Positions 36,550 to 45,537 of a DNA stretch of 64,000 nt are shown in pieces. The stretch is from positions 1 to 64,000 of the forward strand of contig NZ_HG424446.1 of NCBI RefSeq assembly GCF_000336385.2, read 5' to 3'. Under the pieces are notes generated by a model, which saw nothing but the letters and a program-made list of their open reading frames with translations, was not told the DNA's origin and searched no databases. The position numbers were made by a program, and so were the translations under genes. The DNA comes from Lysobacter antibioticus HS124 (GTDB lineage Bacteria > Pseudomonadota > Gammaproteobacteria > Xanthomonadales > Xanthomonadaceae). Each line of letters starts with the position of its first letter. Positions within the stretch are counted from its first letter, which is position 1.

Positions 36550-37545
36550 ATGCCGTTGCCGTCTTCGCCGTCGTTCCGCCTGCCATGGGCCGTCGCCTTG
36601 CTGGGCCTGGCGGCCTGGGCGCCGCTGCGCGCGCAGTCCGCCGAAACGTCCGCCGAGCCTACGCCGAAATTGCCATTGACCTTGCCGGCCACGCTCGAAG
36701 CCGGGCGGTTCTACCTGCATCCGCGACTGCACGGCGGGCGCGAACTGCGATTGTTCTCCGACAGCGGCGGCGGACTGCTGTTCACTCACGCCGGCGCCCG
36801 CGCGCTCGGCGTCGCACCGCAGTCCAGAACCGACAACGCGCCGCCGCAGTTGCTGACCTGGCCTCGATTCGACGCGCGCGCCTGGATTCCGGCACCGCAG
36901 AACGTCGAACGCGGCATACCGGTAGCGCCGGCGCCGCCGAATCAACAGCACTCGCTCGGCGACGGCATGATCGGCGCAGCCTGGTTCGGCGGACGCAGCT
37001 GGGAATTCGACTATCCGCGCGGCCGCTTGCGCCTGTTGCCCGCCGGTGCCCTACCCCGGGTCGATGCTGCGCACCGGGTCGAGCTGGGCTTCCAGAAGGA
37101 CGCGCAAGGCCGGCCGACCACCCATTTCGCGCGCATTCCGGTGCGCATCGACGGCGAGGTCCTGCAGCTGCTGTTCGACACCGGCGCCAGTTTGATGCTG
37201 ACCGAGCAAGGCGCGCGCGAATTGGGCGGCGGCCCCGCCCATCGCGCGGGCAGCTTCATCGCCGCCGGAGTTCTGCAGCGGTGGCACGACCGGCATCCGG
37301 ACTGGCGGGTGGTCGAACACGGCGATCGCAACGGCAGCGGACGCCTGATCGAGGTGCCGGAGTTGGAAGTCGGCGGCTATCGGGTCGGCCCGGTGTGGTT
37401 CGCCGAACGCGCCGACCGCAATTTCCACGAGTACATGTCGCAGTGGATGGACCAACGCATCGACGGCGCGATCGGCGGCAACGCCTTCGCTACCCTGAAG
37501 GTCAGCGTCGACTACCCGTCCGCAACGGCGACGTTCGAACGCTGA
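36550..37545 (+). CDS. Exported retropepsin-like aspartic protease family protein
   Basis: A 331-residue protein with a signal peptide (about 1-29, RAQSAE). The second half contains VLQLLFDTGASLMLTEQGARELG, the D(T/S)GA active-site element of pepsin-like and retropepsin-like proteins; the first half has a weaker LFSDSGGGLLFTHAGARALG. The two could be two lobes of one aspartic fold, each supplying an Asp, but the first lacks a clear DTG. Proteolytic activity is unproven. Confidence 0.75.
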   Translation: MPLPSSPSFRLPWAVALLGLAAWAPLRAQSAETSAEPTPKLPLTLPATLEAGRFYLHPRLHGGRELRLFSDSGGGLLFTHAGARALGVAPQSRTDNAPPQLLTWPRFDARAWIPAPQNVERGIPVAPAPPNQQHSLGDGMIGAAWFGGRSWEFDYPRGRLRLLPAGALPRVDAAHRVELGFQKDAQGRPTTHFARIPVRIDGEVLQLLFDTGASLMLTEQGARELGGGPAHRAGSFIAAGVLQRWHDRHPDWRVVEHGDRNGSGRLIEVPELEVGGYRVGPVWFAERADRNFHEYMSQWMDQRIDGAIGGNAFATLKVSVDYPSATATFER

Positions 37546-37568
37546 CGCCGGCGCGGGAGTGGGAGCGG

Positions 37569-37600
37569 AAAAATACGCCCGGCACGAGCCGGGCGTTCGA
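37569..37600 (-). terminator. Terminator after the small exported protein
   Basis: Stem CGCCCGGC-acga-GCCGGGCG with AAAAAT on the left; on the minus strand this gives a hairpin followed by TATTTTT, about 68 bases past the stop at 37669. It may also end the plus-strand protease gene. Confidence 0.75.
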
Positions 37601-37668
37601 TCGATCCAGAAGGGATCGGAACCGGGACGGTCGCGCGGACGGCGCGGACGGCGGTGGGTGGGCGCGCT

Positions 37669-37983
37669 TCAGCGCACCGAAGGATCGAGTTTGCGCAGCG
37701 CGCCGGCGACGTCGACCTCGCCGGTGCGCTGCAGGTCGTCGCGATCGTAGCGGCGACCGTACGCGGCGCACTCCTGCTTGGCGCGCGACTGGATGCGCGA
37801 TCCGGTCTGGCGCAGGCAATAGCGATCGTCGGCGCGCAGCTTGGCGGCGGTCTGCGCGTCTTGCTTGGCATCGCGGCCGGCGTGCGCGTCTTGCGCGACG
37901 GCGGCGACGGCGGTAGTCGGAGTCTGTGCGGCAGCGGCGAACGCGAACGCGTACAGCGTGGCGGCGAGCATCGCGGATTTCAT
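37669..37983 (-). CDS. Small exported protein, unknown function
   Basis: A 104-residue protein with a signal peptide (MKSAMLAATLYAFAFAAAAQ) and two Cys (DRYCLRQTGSRIQSRAKQECAAYGRRYDRDDL) that could form a disulphide. The pattern CLRxTGSRIxxR resembles small periplasmic proteins widespread in Xanthomonadaceae; I cannot name a function. GGAGGC precedes the ATG at 37983. Confidence 0.7.
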   Translation of the reverse strand: MKSAMLAATLYAFAFAAAAQTPTTAVAAVAQDAHAGRDAKQDAQTAAKLRADDRYCLRQTGSRIQSRAKQECAAYGRRYDRDDLQRTGEVDVAGALRKLDPSVR

Positions 37984-38084
37984 GGAACGCCTCCTGTGAA
38001 TGGACAGGGATCGAGCGGTCGCATCCACGATACGCCGGCGCCGCCGCAGCCGCGGCGTAATGGCAATCGCCGTTTAAGGTCCTG

Positions 38085-38645
38085 TCAGCGTTTCGGGCAG
38101 GCCTCGCGGCGGCCGTTCTGGAACGCCATCGCCTCGGCTTCGCTGGCCGGACGCGGGGTCTGCCCGTCGTCGAACAGCACCCGCCAAACGCCGTCCCCGC
38201 CGCGATGCCAGACCGACTGGAACGCGCCCAGCGCATAACGCGGCTGCGCGCCCGGCTGCACGCGCTGGTACAGCGCCGGGCCGGTCGACCAGGCCACATC
38301 GCGCGCGCCGCCGATGGTCACCCGGGTCGGGTACCAGCGCAGCAAGGTTTGCTTGCCTTCGATCAGGCCGGCCCAACGGCGCGCGATTTGGTCGCGGCCG
38401 CGGGTCGGCTGCGGGCTGCCGGCGCCGAACGCGGCCTGCGGGTGCAGGTGTTCGGCGAAAGCCTCGGCATCGTGTTCCGCAACCGAACGGGCGAAGCTCA
38501 GCTCGCGCGCCCAAACCGCGCATTCGTCCGCGTCGAGCACCGCCGGCGGCGCCGGAGCCGGCGCGGGCACGGAGGGGGTCTGCGCAGCGGCGACGGCCCA
38601 CCACGAGGCGGCGGCCAGGCAGGCGATGCGGACGGGAGTGCGCAT
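38085..38645 (-). CDS. Exported SnoaL/DUF4440-like protein
   Basis: A 186-residue protein with a signal peptide (about 1-21) and a Pro-rich linker, then DADECAVWARELSFARSVAEHDAEAFAEHLHPQAAF..GRDQIARRWAGLIEGKQTLLRWYPTRVTIGGARDVAWSTGPALYQ..YALGAFQSVWHRGGDGVWRVLFDDG, the alpha-plus-beta cone fold of nuclear transport factor 2-like (DUF4440) proteins. The ending on VWHRGGDGVWRVLFD is characteristic. No catalytic residues can be assigned. Confidence 0.8.
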   Translation of the reverse strand: MRTPVRIACLAAASWWAVAAAQTPSVPAPAPAPPAVLDADECAVWARELSFARSVAEHDAEAFAEHLHPQAAFGAGSPQPTRGRDQIARRWAGLIEGKQTLLRWYPTRVTIGGARDVAWSTGPALYQRVQPGAQPRYALGAFQSVWHRGGDGVWRVLFDDGQTPRPASEAEAMAFQNGRREACPKR

Positions 38646-38788
38646 GGACGGGGCTCCGCGGAAGTTGCGGTCACTATCGGCGGCTCGCTGCGGCGGCGCC
38701 AGCGACGGAAGTCATGCCGAATCTGGCCGCCCGTCGCGGTCCCGGCCGCCGCCATCGGCCTGCCATCCGGGGCGGCTATCATGCGCCG

Positions 38789-40030
38789 ATGCGTTCGATC
38801 TTCTCCGCGGCCTGGGCCGCCCTGCTCCTGTCCGTTCTCGCTGCCTGCACCGCGCCGACGCGCGAGCCGCCGCCCGCCGACACGCCCTTGCTGTTGATCT
38901 CGATCGACGGCTTCCGTGCCGGCTACTTCGAACTGGGCCAGACGCCGAACATCGAGCGGCTGGCCGCCGACGGCGTGCGCGCGCAATGGATGACGCCGTC
39001 CTATCCGTCGCTGACCTTCCCCAACCACTACACCCTGGTCACCGGCCTGCGCCCCGATCGCCACGGCGTGGTCCACAACAGCATGAGCGACGACGCGCTC
39101 GGCCGCTTCCGCGTCGCCGATCGCGACGCAGTCGGCGACACGCGCTGGTGGAACGGCGGCGAGCCGATCTGGATCGGCGCGCAGAAGGCCGGCCTGCGCA
39201 GCGCCACCTTGTTCTGGCCGGGCAGCGAAGCGCCGATCCGCGGCCTGCGCCCGAACCGCTGGCGCCCGTTCGACGCTTCCGTCGACGAGAACGCGCGGGT
39301 CGACGAGGTGCTGGGCTGGCTCGGCGAACCGGCCTCGACCCGGCCGCACGTGGCCACCTTGTACTTCGACGCGCTCGATCACGAAGGCCACGACCATGGC
39401 CCGAATTCGCCCGAGGCGCGCGCCGCCCTGGTCCGCATCGACGCGGCGATCGGCCGCCTGCTCGATGGCCTGGCCGCGCGCGGCATGGCGGACCGGACCA
39501 ACATCGTCCTGGTTTCCGACCACGGCATGGCCGAAGTGGCGCCCGGCCAGCGCATCGCGGTGGAGGACATGATCGCTGCGGACCAGGCGGTGGTGACTTC
39601 GGTCGGCCAGTCGATCGGCATCGTCCCGCTGCGCGGCCGCGAAGCCGAAGTCGAGCGTCGCCTGCTCGGCGCGCACCCGAATTACGACTGCTGGCGCAAG
39701 GGCGACCTGCCCGCGCGCTGGCACTACGGCCGCCACCCGCGGGTGCCGCCGATCGTGTGCCAGATGCGCGAAGGCTGGGATGCGATCGAAGCCAGCAAGC
39801 TGCGCGAATCCCCGAACCCCGGCACTCGCGGCTCGCACGGCTACGACCCGGCGCTGGCGTCGATGCGCGCGATCTTCGTCGCCCGCGGTCCGGCGTTCAA
39901 ACGCGGCGCGACCCTCGCTCCGATCGACAACGTCGATGTCTATCCGCTGCTGGCGCGCCTGATCGGCATCGTGCCGGCACCGAACGACGGCCACATCGCC
40001 CCGCTGCTGCCGGCCCTGCGCGAGCCCTGA
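38789..40030 (+). CDS. Nucleotide pyrophosphatase/phosphodiesterase family lipoprotein
   Basis: A 413-residue lipoprotein (lipobox LAAC, about Cys20). It belongs to the alkaline phosphatase superfamily NPP branch: LLISIDGFRAGYF (metal Asp), PSYPSLTFPNHYTLVTGLRPDRHGVVHN with the catalytic Thr in SLTFPNH, FDALDHEGHDHGPNSP and LVSDHGM for the other zinc ligands. Bacterial relatives hydrolyse nucleotide pyrophosphates or phosphodiesters in the periplasm. The Xanthomonas enzyme is the prototype. Start ATG 38789. REP-like repeats follow the stop. Confidence 0.92.
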   Translation: MRSIFSAAWAALLLSVLAACTAPTREPPPADTPLLLISIDGFRAGYFELGQTPNIERLAADGVRAQWMTPSYPSLTFPNHYTLVTGLRPDRHGVVHNSMSDDALGRFRVADRDAVGDTRWWNGGEPIWIGAQKAGLRSATLFWPGSEAPIRGLRPNRWRPFDASVDENARVDEVLGWLGEPASTRPHVATLYFDALDHEGHDHGPNSPEARAALVRIDAAIGRLLDGLAARGMADRTNIVLVSDHGMAEVAPGQRIAVEDMIAADQAVVTSVGQSIGIVPLRGREAEVERRLLGAHPNYDCWRKGDLPARWHYGRHPRVPPIVCQMREGWDAIEASKLRESPNPGTRGSHGYDPALASMRAIFVARGPAFKRGATLAPIDNVDVYPLLARLIGIVPAPNDGHIAPLLPALREP

Positions 40031-40391
40031 ATCGTTCTTGCGGGCTGCATCGCTTCCTGTAGGAGCGGCGTGAGCCGCGACCCACCGCAGCGACCGAAGC
40101 AAGCGCAACCGCCGCAGCCCGATCCACCGGGCTGTTTCGTAATTGACGCACCCGCGACTTCGACCGATGGCGTGGTATTTCGCCGCTTCGGTTGTCGTGG
40201 CTGACGCCGCTCCTACACAAACCGGACAAGCCGGTTGCCGAACGCGTCGCCCGAGGGCAGGAGCGGCGCGAGCCGCGACCGCGCCGGCGCACGCGCCACG
40301 CAAGCTCCGCCCACAGGCCACCCGTCACGCCTCCACGTTCATGTCCGAATCCGGCCAGTCCGCAGCCTGTGCCGGTGCTAGGCTGCCTCGT
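40031..40391. repeat. Gene-free region with three REP-like repeats
   Basis: TGTAGGAGCGGCGTGAGCCG at 40058-40077, an inverted copy GTCGTGGCTGACGCCGCTCC at 40194-40213, and GGAGCGGCGCGAGCCGCGAC at 40260-40279. They belong to the same element as at 1-243. The rest of the gap is GC-rich with no supported gene; the AlkA-fusion promoter should lie near its right end. Confidence 0.75.
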
Positions 40392-41999
40392 ATGGACGCC
40401 ACCCCCACTCCCGCGCCGGCCGCTTCCCTGCCGCATTGGCGCGTCTGCGAACAGGCTCGGTTGAGCCGCGATCCGCGCTTCGACGGCCTGTTCTTCACCG
40501 CCGTCACCAGCACCCGCATCTATTGCCGGCCGGTGTGTCCGGCGCCCGCGGCCAAGCGCGAGAACGTGGTCTATTTCGGCCACGCCGCGGCGGCCGAGGC
40601 CGCCGGCTTCCGCCCTTGCCTGCGTTGCCGGCCGGAATTGTCGCCCGGCGAAGGCGCGTGGCGGCGCGGCGATGCCGCCGTCGCACGCGCGCTGAAGCTG
40701 ATCGATCAAGGGCTTCTGGCCGAACAGCCGTTGGCCGAATTGGCCGCGCGCGTCGGCGTGGGCGAGCGGCAATTACGCCGCCTGTTCGTCGACCGCCTCG
40801 GCGCGCCGCCGATCGGCGTGCACGGCACCCACCGGCTGCTGTTCGCCAAGCAATTGCTGACCGAGACGCGCCTGCCGATCACCGAAGTCGCGATGGCCGC
40901 CGGCTTCGGCAGCCTGCGCCGCTTCAATGCGACTTTCCAGGAGGCCTATCGGATGGCGCCGCGCGAGTTGCGCCGGCGGCCGAACGAAAGCGTCGACGCC
41001 GGCGGCGGCGAAACCTTGAGTCTGCGCTTGGGTTATCGGCCGCCGTACGACTTCGCGGCGATGCTCGATTTCCTGCGCGGCCGTGCCCTGCCCGGAGTCG
41101 AACTGGTCGACGAGCACAGCTACAGCCGGGTGATCGGCCCGATCGAAGCGCCGGGCTGGCTGCGGGTCAGCGCATGGCCGTCGCGCAGGGGCGAGGCCGA
41201 ACACGCACTGCGCCTGGAACTGCATGGGCCGGCACCGGCGCGGCTGCTGGACATCACCAATCGCTTGCGGCGGATGTTCGATCTGGACGCCGACCCGAAC
41301 GCGATCGGCGCCGCCTTGTCGGTCGACCCGCGCCTGAAGGCCTTGGTCGACCGCCGGCCGGGCCTGCGCCTGCCCAGCGGTTGGGACGGCTTCGAGATCG
41401 CGGTGCGCGCGATCCTGGGCCAGCAGGTCAGCGTCGCCGCCGCGCGCACCCTGGCCTCGCGTCTGGCGCAGCGCTACGGCCAGCCGCTGCCGAAGCCGTT
41501 TGCGCCGGGACTGGAGCATCTGTTCCCGACTGCGGACGCCTTGGCCGACGCCGACCTGGTTTCGATCGGCCTGACCCGCGCCCGCGCCGACACCGTGCGC
41601 ACGGTCGCCCGCGCCCTGCTCGATGGCCGGGTCGACTTCCGCGCCGAACGCACGCTCGACGATTTCGTCGCACGCTGGGTCGCCCTGCCGGGCATCGGCC
41701 CGTGGACCGCGCACTACATCGCCCTGCGCGCGCTCGGCCATCCCGACGCTTTTCCCGCCGACGACCTGGTGCTGCAGAAGGCGGTGCCGGAAGACGGCGT
41801 GCGCCTCAGCGCCAAAGCGCTCAACGCCCGCGCCGAAGCCTGGCGGCCGTGGCGCGCCTACGCCGTGATCCAGGTCTGGCGCGACAGCATGCCGGTACCG
41901 GCGGCCAAGCCCGCCGCGGCGGCGACCCCGGCCCCCAAGCGCCGCCGGGTCGCCGGCGGCCGCGCCGAAACCGCGCGCAACGAAGGCGCGGCGGCATGA
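40392..41999 (+). CDS. alkA: Ada metal-binding / AraC HTH / AlkA DNA glycosylase fusion
   Basis: A 535-residue alkylation-repair protein. Residues about 35-80 are the Ada N-terminal zinc domain with Cys45, Cys49, Cys76, Cys79 (RIYCRPVC..RPCLRC); 95-200 are an AraC-type HTH (QLRRLFVDRLGAPPIGVH..ITEVAMAAGFGSLRRFNATFQEAYRMAPREL); from about 210 on is 3-methyladenine DNA glycosylase II (AlkA_N then HhH-GPD: VRAILGQQVSVAAARTLASRLA..LPGIGPWTAHYIALRALGHPDAFPADDLVL). In such fusions the Ada Cys accepts a methyl group from phosphotriesters and turns the HTH into an activator. Its stop overlaps ogt (ATGA). Confidence 0.93.
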   Translation: MDATPTPAPAASLPHWRVCEQARLSRDPRFDGLFFTAVTSTRIYCRPVCPAPAAKRENVVYFGHAAAAEAAGFRPCLRCRPELSPGEGAWRRGDAAVARALKLIDQGLLAEQPLAELAARVGVGERQLRRLFVDRLGAPPIGVHGTHRLLFAKQLLTETRLPITEVAMAAGFGSLRRFNATFQEAYRMAPRELRRRPNESVDAGGGETLSLRLGYRPPYDFAAMLDFLRGRALPGVELVDEHSYSRVIGPIEAPGWLRVSAWPSRRGEAEHALRLELHGPAPARLLDITNRLRRMFDLDADPNAIGAALSVDPRLKALVDRRPGLRLPSGWDGFEIAVRAILGQQVSVAAARTLASRLAQRYGQPLPKPFAPGLEHLFPTADALADADLVSIGLTRARADTVRTVARALLDGRVDFRAERTLDDFVARWVALPGIGPWTAHYIALRALGHPDAFPADDLVLQKAVPEDGVRLSAKALNARAEAWRPWRAYAVIQVWRDSMPVPAAKPAAAATPAPKRRRVAGGRAETARNEGAAA

Positions 42000-42517
42000 T
42001 CACCTATCAAAGCATCGACAGCCCGGTCGGCGAACTGCTGCTCGCCAGCGCCGCCGACGGCCTGCGCCTGATCGAATTCGAACGTCCCTGGCATCCGTAC
42101 AAGCGCGGCGACGACTGGCGCGAGGGCGACGACGAAGTCCTGCAGCGCACGCGCAGCCAGCTTGGCGACTACTTCGCCGGCCGCCTGCGCGAATTCGACC
42201 TGCCGCTGGCGCCGCACGGCACGCCGTTCCAATTGCAGTGTTGGCGCACGCTCGCGCAGATTCGCTGGGGCGAGACCTGGAGCTATGCGCAGATGGCCCA
42301 GCGCATCGGCCGTCCGACCGCGACCCGCGCGGTCGGCGCCGCCAACGGCCGCAATCCGCTGCCGATCGTGCTGCCCTGCCATCGCGTGATCGGCTCCGAC
42401 GGCAGCCTTACCGGCTTCGGCGGCGGCCTGCCGACCAAGCAGTTCCTGCTGACCCTGGAAGGCGCGTTGCCGGCGCAGGAAGCGGTGCCGATCGGGGATT
42501 TGTTCGCGCCACATTGA
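41996..42517 (+). CDS. ogt: Methylated-DNA--protein-cysteine methyltransferase
   Basis: A 173-residue suicide enzyme that takes alkyl groups from O6-alkylguanine. PCHRVIGSDGSLTGFGGGL (127-145) contains the acceptor Cys128, and FQLQCWRTLAQIRWGETWSYAQMAQRIGRPTATRAVGAANGRNPLPIVLPCHR is the winged-helix DNA-binding core with the Arg finger. It overlaps the stop of the Ada/AlkA fusion by four bases, so the two repair activities are made together. Separate from Ada, this completes what in E. coli Ada is one protein. Confidence 0.95.
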   Translation: MITYQSIDSPVGELLLASAADGLRLIEFERPWHPYKRGDDWREGDDEVLQRTRSQLGDYFAGRLREFDLPLAPHGTPFQLQCWRTLAQIRWGETWSYAQMAQRIGRPTATRAVGAANGRNPLPIVLPCHRVIGSDGSLTGFGGGLPTKQFLLTLEGALPAQEAVPIGDLFAPH

Positions 42518-42694
42518 GGGGCGCGTACGCGCAAGCCAAGTCCCCCTCGAAGGCGGAGCGACGGCACGCTCCCTGCCCCTGTTTTTCCAAGGGTGCAACG
42601 CTTTGGGTGGGGCCCGCAGGCGCCAACGCCGGCTTCGCGCCGATGCGCTGCCGTCGGTGTTTGTTCTGAAGCCGTTGCTATTGCTGTCGCCGTC

Positions 42695-43999
42695 TCAACC
42701 CGCCATCAACCGCCGCATCGCATCCGCATACCCCGCGGCGATCTCATCGCGCTTGTGGTGCCGTCCGCCGGACACGACGACCTCGCCGCCGACCTCGACC
42801 GTGTCGATGGCATTGCGGTTGCCGCTGAACAGCCAACGATCGATGCAGTCCTCGTCGCTGGCGCCGGCCAGGATCGGCGCATTCGCGTCCAATGTCAGAC
42901 GGTCGCCGGCCAAGGCTTCGGCGCTGAAACCGGTCGAAGCCGGAGCGCTGGCGACCACGCCGCGCAGCAGGGCTTCGCCGACGCTGGCCGCATGCGCCTC
43001 GTCGCCGCGGCCGACGGCGATATTGCGCCGGCGGGTGATCAGGCGCTGGCCGTACTCCAGCCAACGCAGCTCTTCGACCGGAGACACCGAGATATGCGAA
43101 TCCGAGCCCACGCCCCAGGCACCGCCGGCATCGAGGTAGTCGCGCAGCGGGAACAGGCCGTCGCCGAGGTTGGCCTCGGTGGTGGTGCAGATCGCCACGG
43201 TCGCGCCGCTGGCGGCGATGCCGCGCACTTCATCCTCGTCGAGGTGAGTGGCATGGACCAGGGTCCAACGTTCATCGACCTCGGTGTTGCCGAGCAGCCA
43301 GCGCACCGGGCGCGCGCCGCGCGCAGCCACGCAGTCGTCGACTTCGGCGGTCTGCTCGGCGATGTGGATATGCACGCGGCTGTCGGCGGGGATCGCCGCC
43401 AGCACCTCGCGCATCGGCCCCGCCGGCACCGCGCGCAGGCTGTGCAGGCAGCAGCCGACGCGCAGCATCGCATCGCTGTCGGCGCGCAGGGTGTCGAGCA
43501 GGCGCAGGTAGGCGTCGACTTCATGGCCGAAACGGCGCTGGCGCTCGCCGAGCGGGCGCTCGTCGAAACCGCCGGTCATGTACAGCACCGGCAGCAAGGT
43601 CATGCGGATGCCGGTTTCGCGCGCCGCGGCGATCAGCGCCCGCGACATCGCCGCCGGATCGGCATAAGAGCGGCCGTCGGGCGCATGGTGCAGATAATGG
43701 AACTCGCACACGCTGGTGTAACCCGCTTCGAGCATTTCCGCGTACAGCTGGCTGGCGACCGCGTGCAGTGTTTCGGGGGTGAAACGGGCGGCGAAGCGGT
43801 ACATCGTCTCGCGCCAGGTCCAGAAGCTGTCGGCCGGGTCGGTCTGGCGCTCGGCCATGCCGGCCATGGCGCGCTGGAACGCGTGCGAATGCAGGTTGGC
43901 GATGCCGGGCACGCGGCGGCGCGCGTGCGTACTGGCCGGTACGGCGACGCGCTGCCAGCCGTCGGGGGTCCAGGTGGCGCAGGAGTCGGAGGTCGTCAT
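42695..43999 (-). CDS. hutF: Formimidoylglutamate deiminase
   Basis: A 434-residue amidohydrolase that turns N-formimidoylglutamate into N-formylglutamate and ammonia in the Pseudomonas-type histidine route. Zinc and active-site elements are visible: NLHSHAFQRAMAGMAER, HIHIAEQTAEVDDC, LVHATHLDEDEV and VGSDSHISVSPVEELRWLEYGQRL. Start chosen at ATG 43999 (MTTSDSCATW); a longer frame to 44050 exists. Divergent from hutI with 79 bases between starts, so a shared regulatory region is likely. Confidence 0.93.
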   Translation of the reverse strand: MTTSDSCATWTPDGWQRVAVPASTHARRRVPGIANLHSHAFQRAMAGMAERQTDPADSFWTWRETMYRFAARFTPETLHAVASQLYAEMLEAGYTSVCEFHYLHHAPDGRSYADPAAMSRALIAAARETGIRMTLLPVLYMTGGFDERPLGERQRRFGHEVDAYLRLLDTLRADSDAMLRVGCCLHSLRAVPAGPMREVLAAIPADSRVHIHIAEQTAEVDDCVAARGARPVRWLLGNTEVDERWTLVHATHLDEDEVRGIAASGATVAICTTTEANLGDGLFPLRDYLDAGGAWGVGSDSHISVSPVEELRWLEYGQRLITRRRNIAVGRGDEAHAASVGEALLRGVVASAPASTGFSAEALAGDRLTLDANAPILAGASDEDCIDRWLFSGNRNAIDTVEVGGEVVVSGGRHHKRDEIAAGYADAMRRLMAG

Positions 44000-44078
44000 C
44001 CGGCCATTCTCGCCTGCGCGCGCCCGCGACGCGACCGCCGGCCGGGTCACGACCGGCGCCAGCGGCTAAAATCCCGCC

Positions 44079-45332
44079 ATGACCGCCATGTCCTCCCGCT
44101 CCGACGGCCCCCTGTACGACGGCCTCGTACTCGGCGCCACCCTGGCCACCCTCGACGGCGACCGCGGCTACGGCGAGATCGCCGACGCCGCGCTGGCCTG
44201 GCGCGACGGCCGCCTGGCCTATGTCGGCGCGCGCTCCGACCTGCCCGGCGCACCGCAGGACCTGGCCGCCAAGGTCGTCCAGGCCGGCGGCTGGATCACC
44301 CCGGGCCTGGTCGACTGCCACACCCATCTGGTCTTCGCCGGCGACCGTGCGCGCGAGTTCGAGTTGCGCCTGCAGGGCGCCAGCTACGAAGACATCGCCC
44401 GCGCCGGCGGCGGCATCGTCTCCAGCGTGCGCGCCACCCGCGAAGCCAGCGGCGCCGAGCTGTTGCGTCAGTCGCTGCCGCGCGCACGCGCCCTGCTCGG
44501 CGACGGCGCCACCACCCTGGAAATCAAGTCCGGCTACGGCCTGGACTTGGAGAACGAGCGCAAGATGCTGCGTACCGCGCGGGCCATCGGCCGCGAGCTC
44601 GGCATCCACGTGCGCACCACCTATCTGGCCGCGCACGCGCTGCCGCCGGAGTACGCCGGCCGCAGCGACGACTACATCGACGCGGTCTGCGCCTGGATGC
44701 CGCGCCTGCACGAAGAAGGCCTGATCGATGCGGTGGACGCGTTCTGCGAAGGCATCGGCTTCTCGCCGGCGCAGACCCGGCGCGTGTTCGAGACCGCGCG
44801 CGCGCTCGGCCTGCCGGTCAAGCTGCATGCCGACCAGCTCAGCGATCTCGGCGGCGGCGCCCTCGCCGCAGCGTTCGACGGGCTCTCCGCCGACCATGTC
44901 GAACACACCTCGCTGGACAGCGTGCGGGCGATGGCCGAACACGGCACCGTCGCGGTATTGCTGCCGGGCGCGTTCCATGTATTGCGCGAAACCAAGCTAC
45001 CGCCGCTGGACGCGTTCCGCGAGCACGGCGTGGCGATGGCGGTAGCCACCGACTGCAATCCCGGCACCTCGCCGCTGCTGTCGTTGCGCCAGGCCATGCA
45101 ACTGGCCTGCAGCCACTTCCGCCTGACCCCGGAGGAAGCCCTGCGCGGCGCCACCGTGCACGCCGCGCGCGCATTGGGTTGCGCCGATCGCGGCGTGCTG
45201 CGGGTCGGCGCGCAGGCCGATTTCGTGCAATGGGACATCGGCCACCCGGCCGAGCTGTGCTACTGGCTCGGCGGCCGGCTGGCGCGGCGTGTCTACGCCG
45301 CGGGCGTGCTGGTCGAAGGCAGCGCGGCCTGA
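44079..45332 (+). CDS. hutI: Imidazolonepropionase
   Basis: A 417-residue amidohydrolase that hydrolyses 4-imidazolone-5-propionate to N-formimidoylglutamate, step three of histidine breakdown. Key elements: [35 protein letters not shown] with the HxH zinc ligands, [40 protein letters not shown] and [15 protein letters not shown]. Its substrate comes from HutU and its product goes to HutF, encoded divergently next door. Start ATG 44079; an internal MSSRSDG start is possible. Confidence 0.96.
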   Translation: MTAMSSRSDGPLYDGLVLGATLATLDGDRGYGEIADAALAWRDGRLAYVGARSDLPGAPQDLAAKVVQAGGWITPGLVDCHTHLVFAGDRAREFELRLQGASYEDIARAGGGIVSSVRATREASGAELLRQSLPRARALLGDGATTLEIKSGYGLDLENERKMLRTARAIGRELGIHVRTTYLAAHALPPEYAGRSDDYIDAVCAWMPRLHEEGLIDAVDAFCEGIGFSPAQTRRVFETARALGLPVKLHADQLSDLGGGALAAAFDGLSADHVEHTSLDSVRAMAEHGTVAVLLPGAFHVLRETKLPPLDAFREHGVAMAVATDCNPGTSPLLSLRQAMQLACSHFRLTPEEALRGATVHAARALGCADRGVLRVGAQADFVQWDIGHPAELCYWLGGRLARRVYAAGVLVEGSAA

Positions 45333-45537
45333 GCGCCGCCCCAGCCGGGGCGGGAACGATGCAAACCGCGACCGCAAACCGGCACCGGCCGCGCCGGCAT
45401 CCGACCGCCGCCGGCGCCGTTTCCCCGGCGCCGGTACAAAGCGCCTTTGCGTGCGCTGCGCCGCCGCAAACTGCGCGCATCGCTTGTTGTACCCTCAGCC
45501 CTCCTGCGCGCCGCCGCGCGCTCAAACCGGAGGTCGT

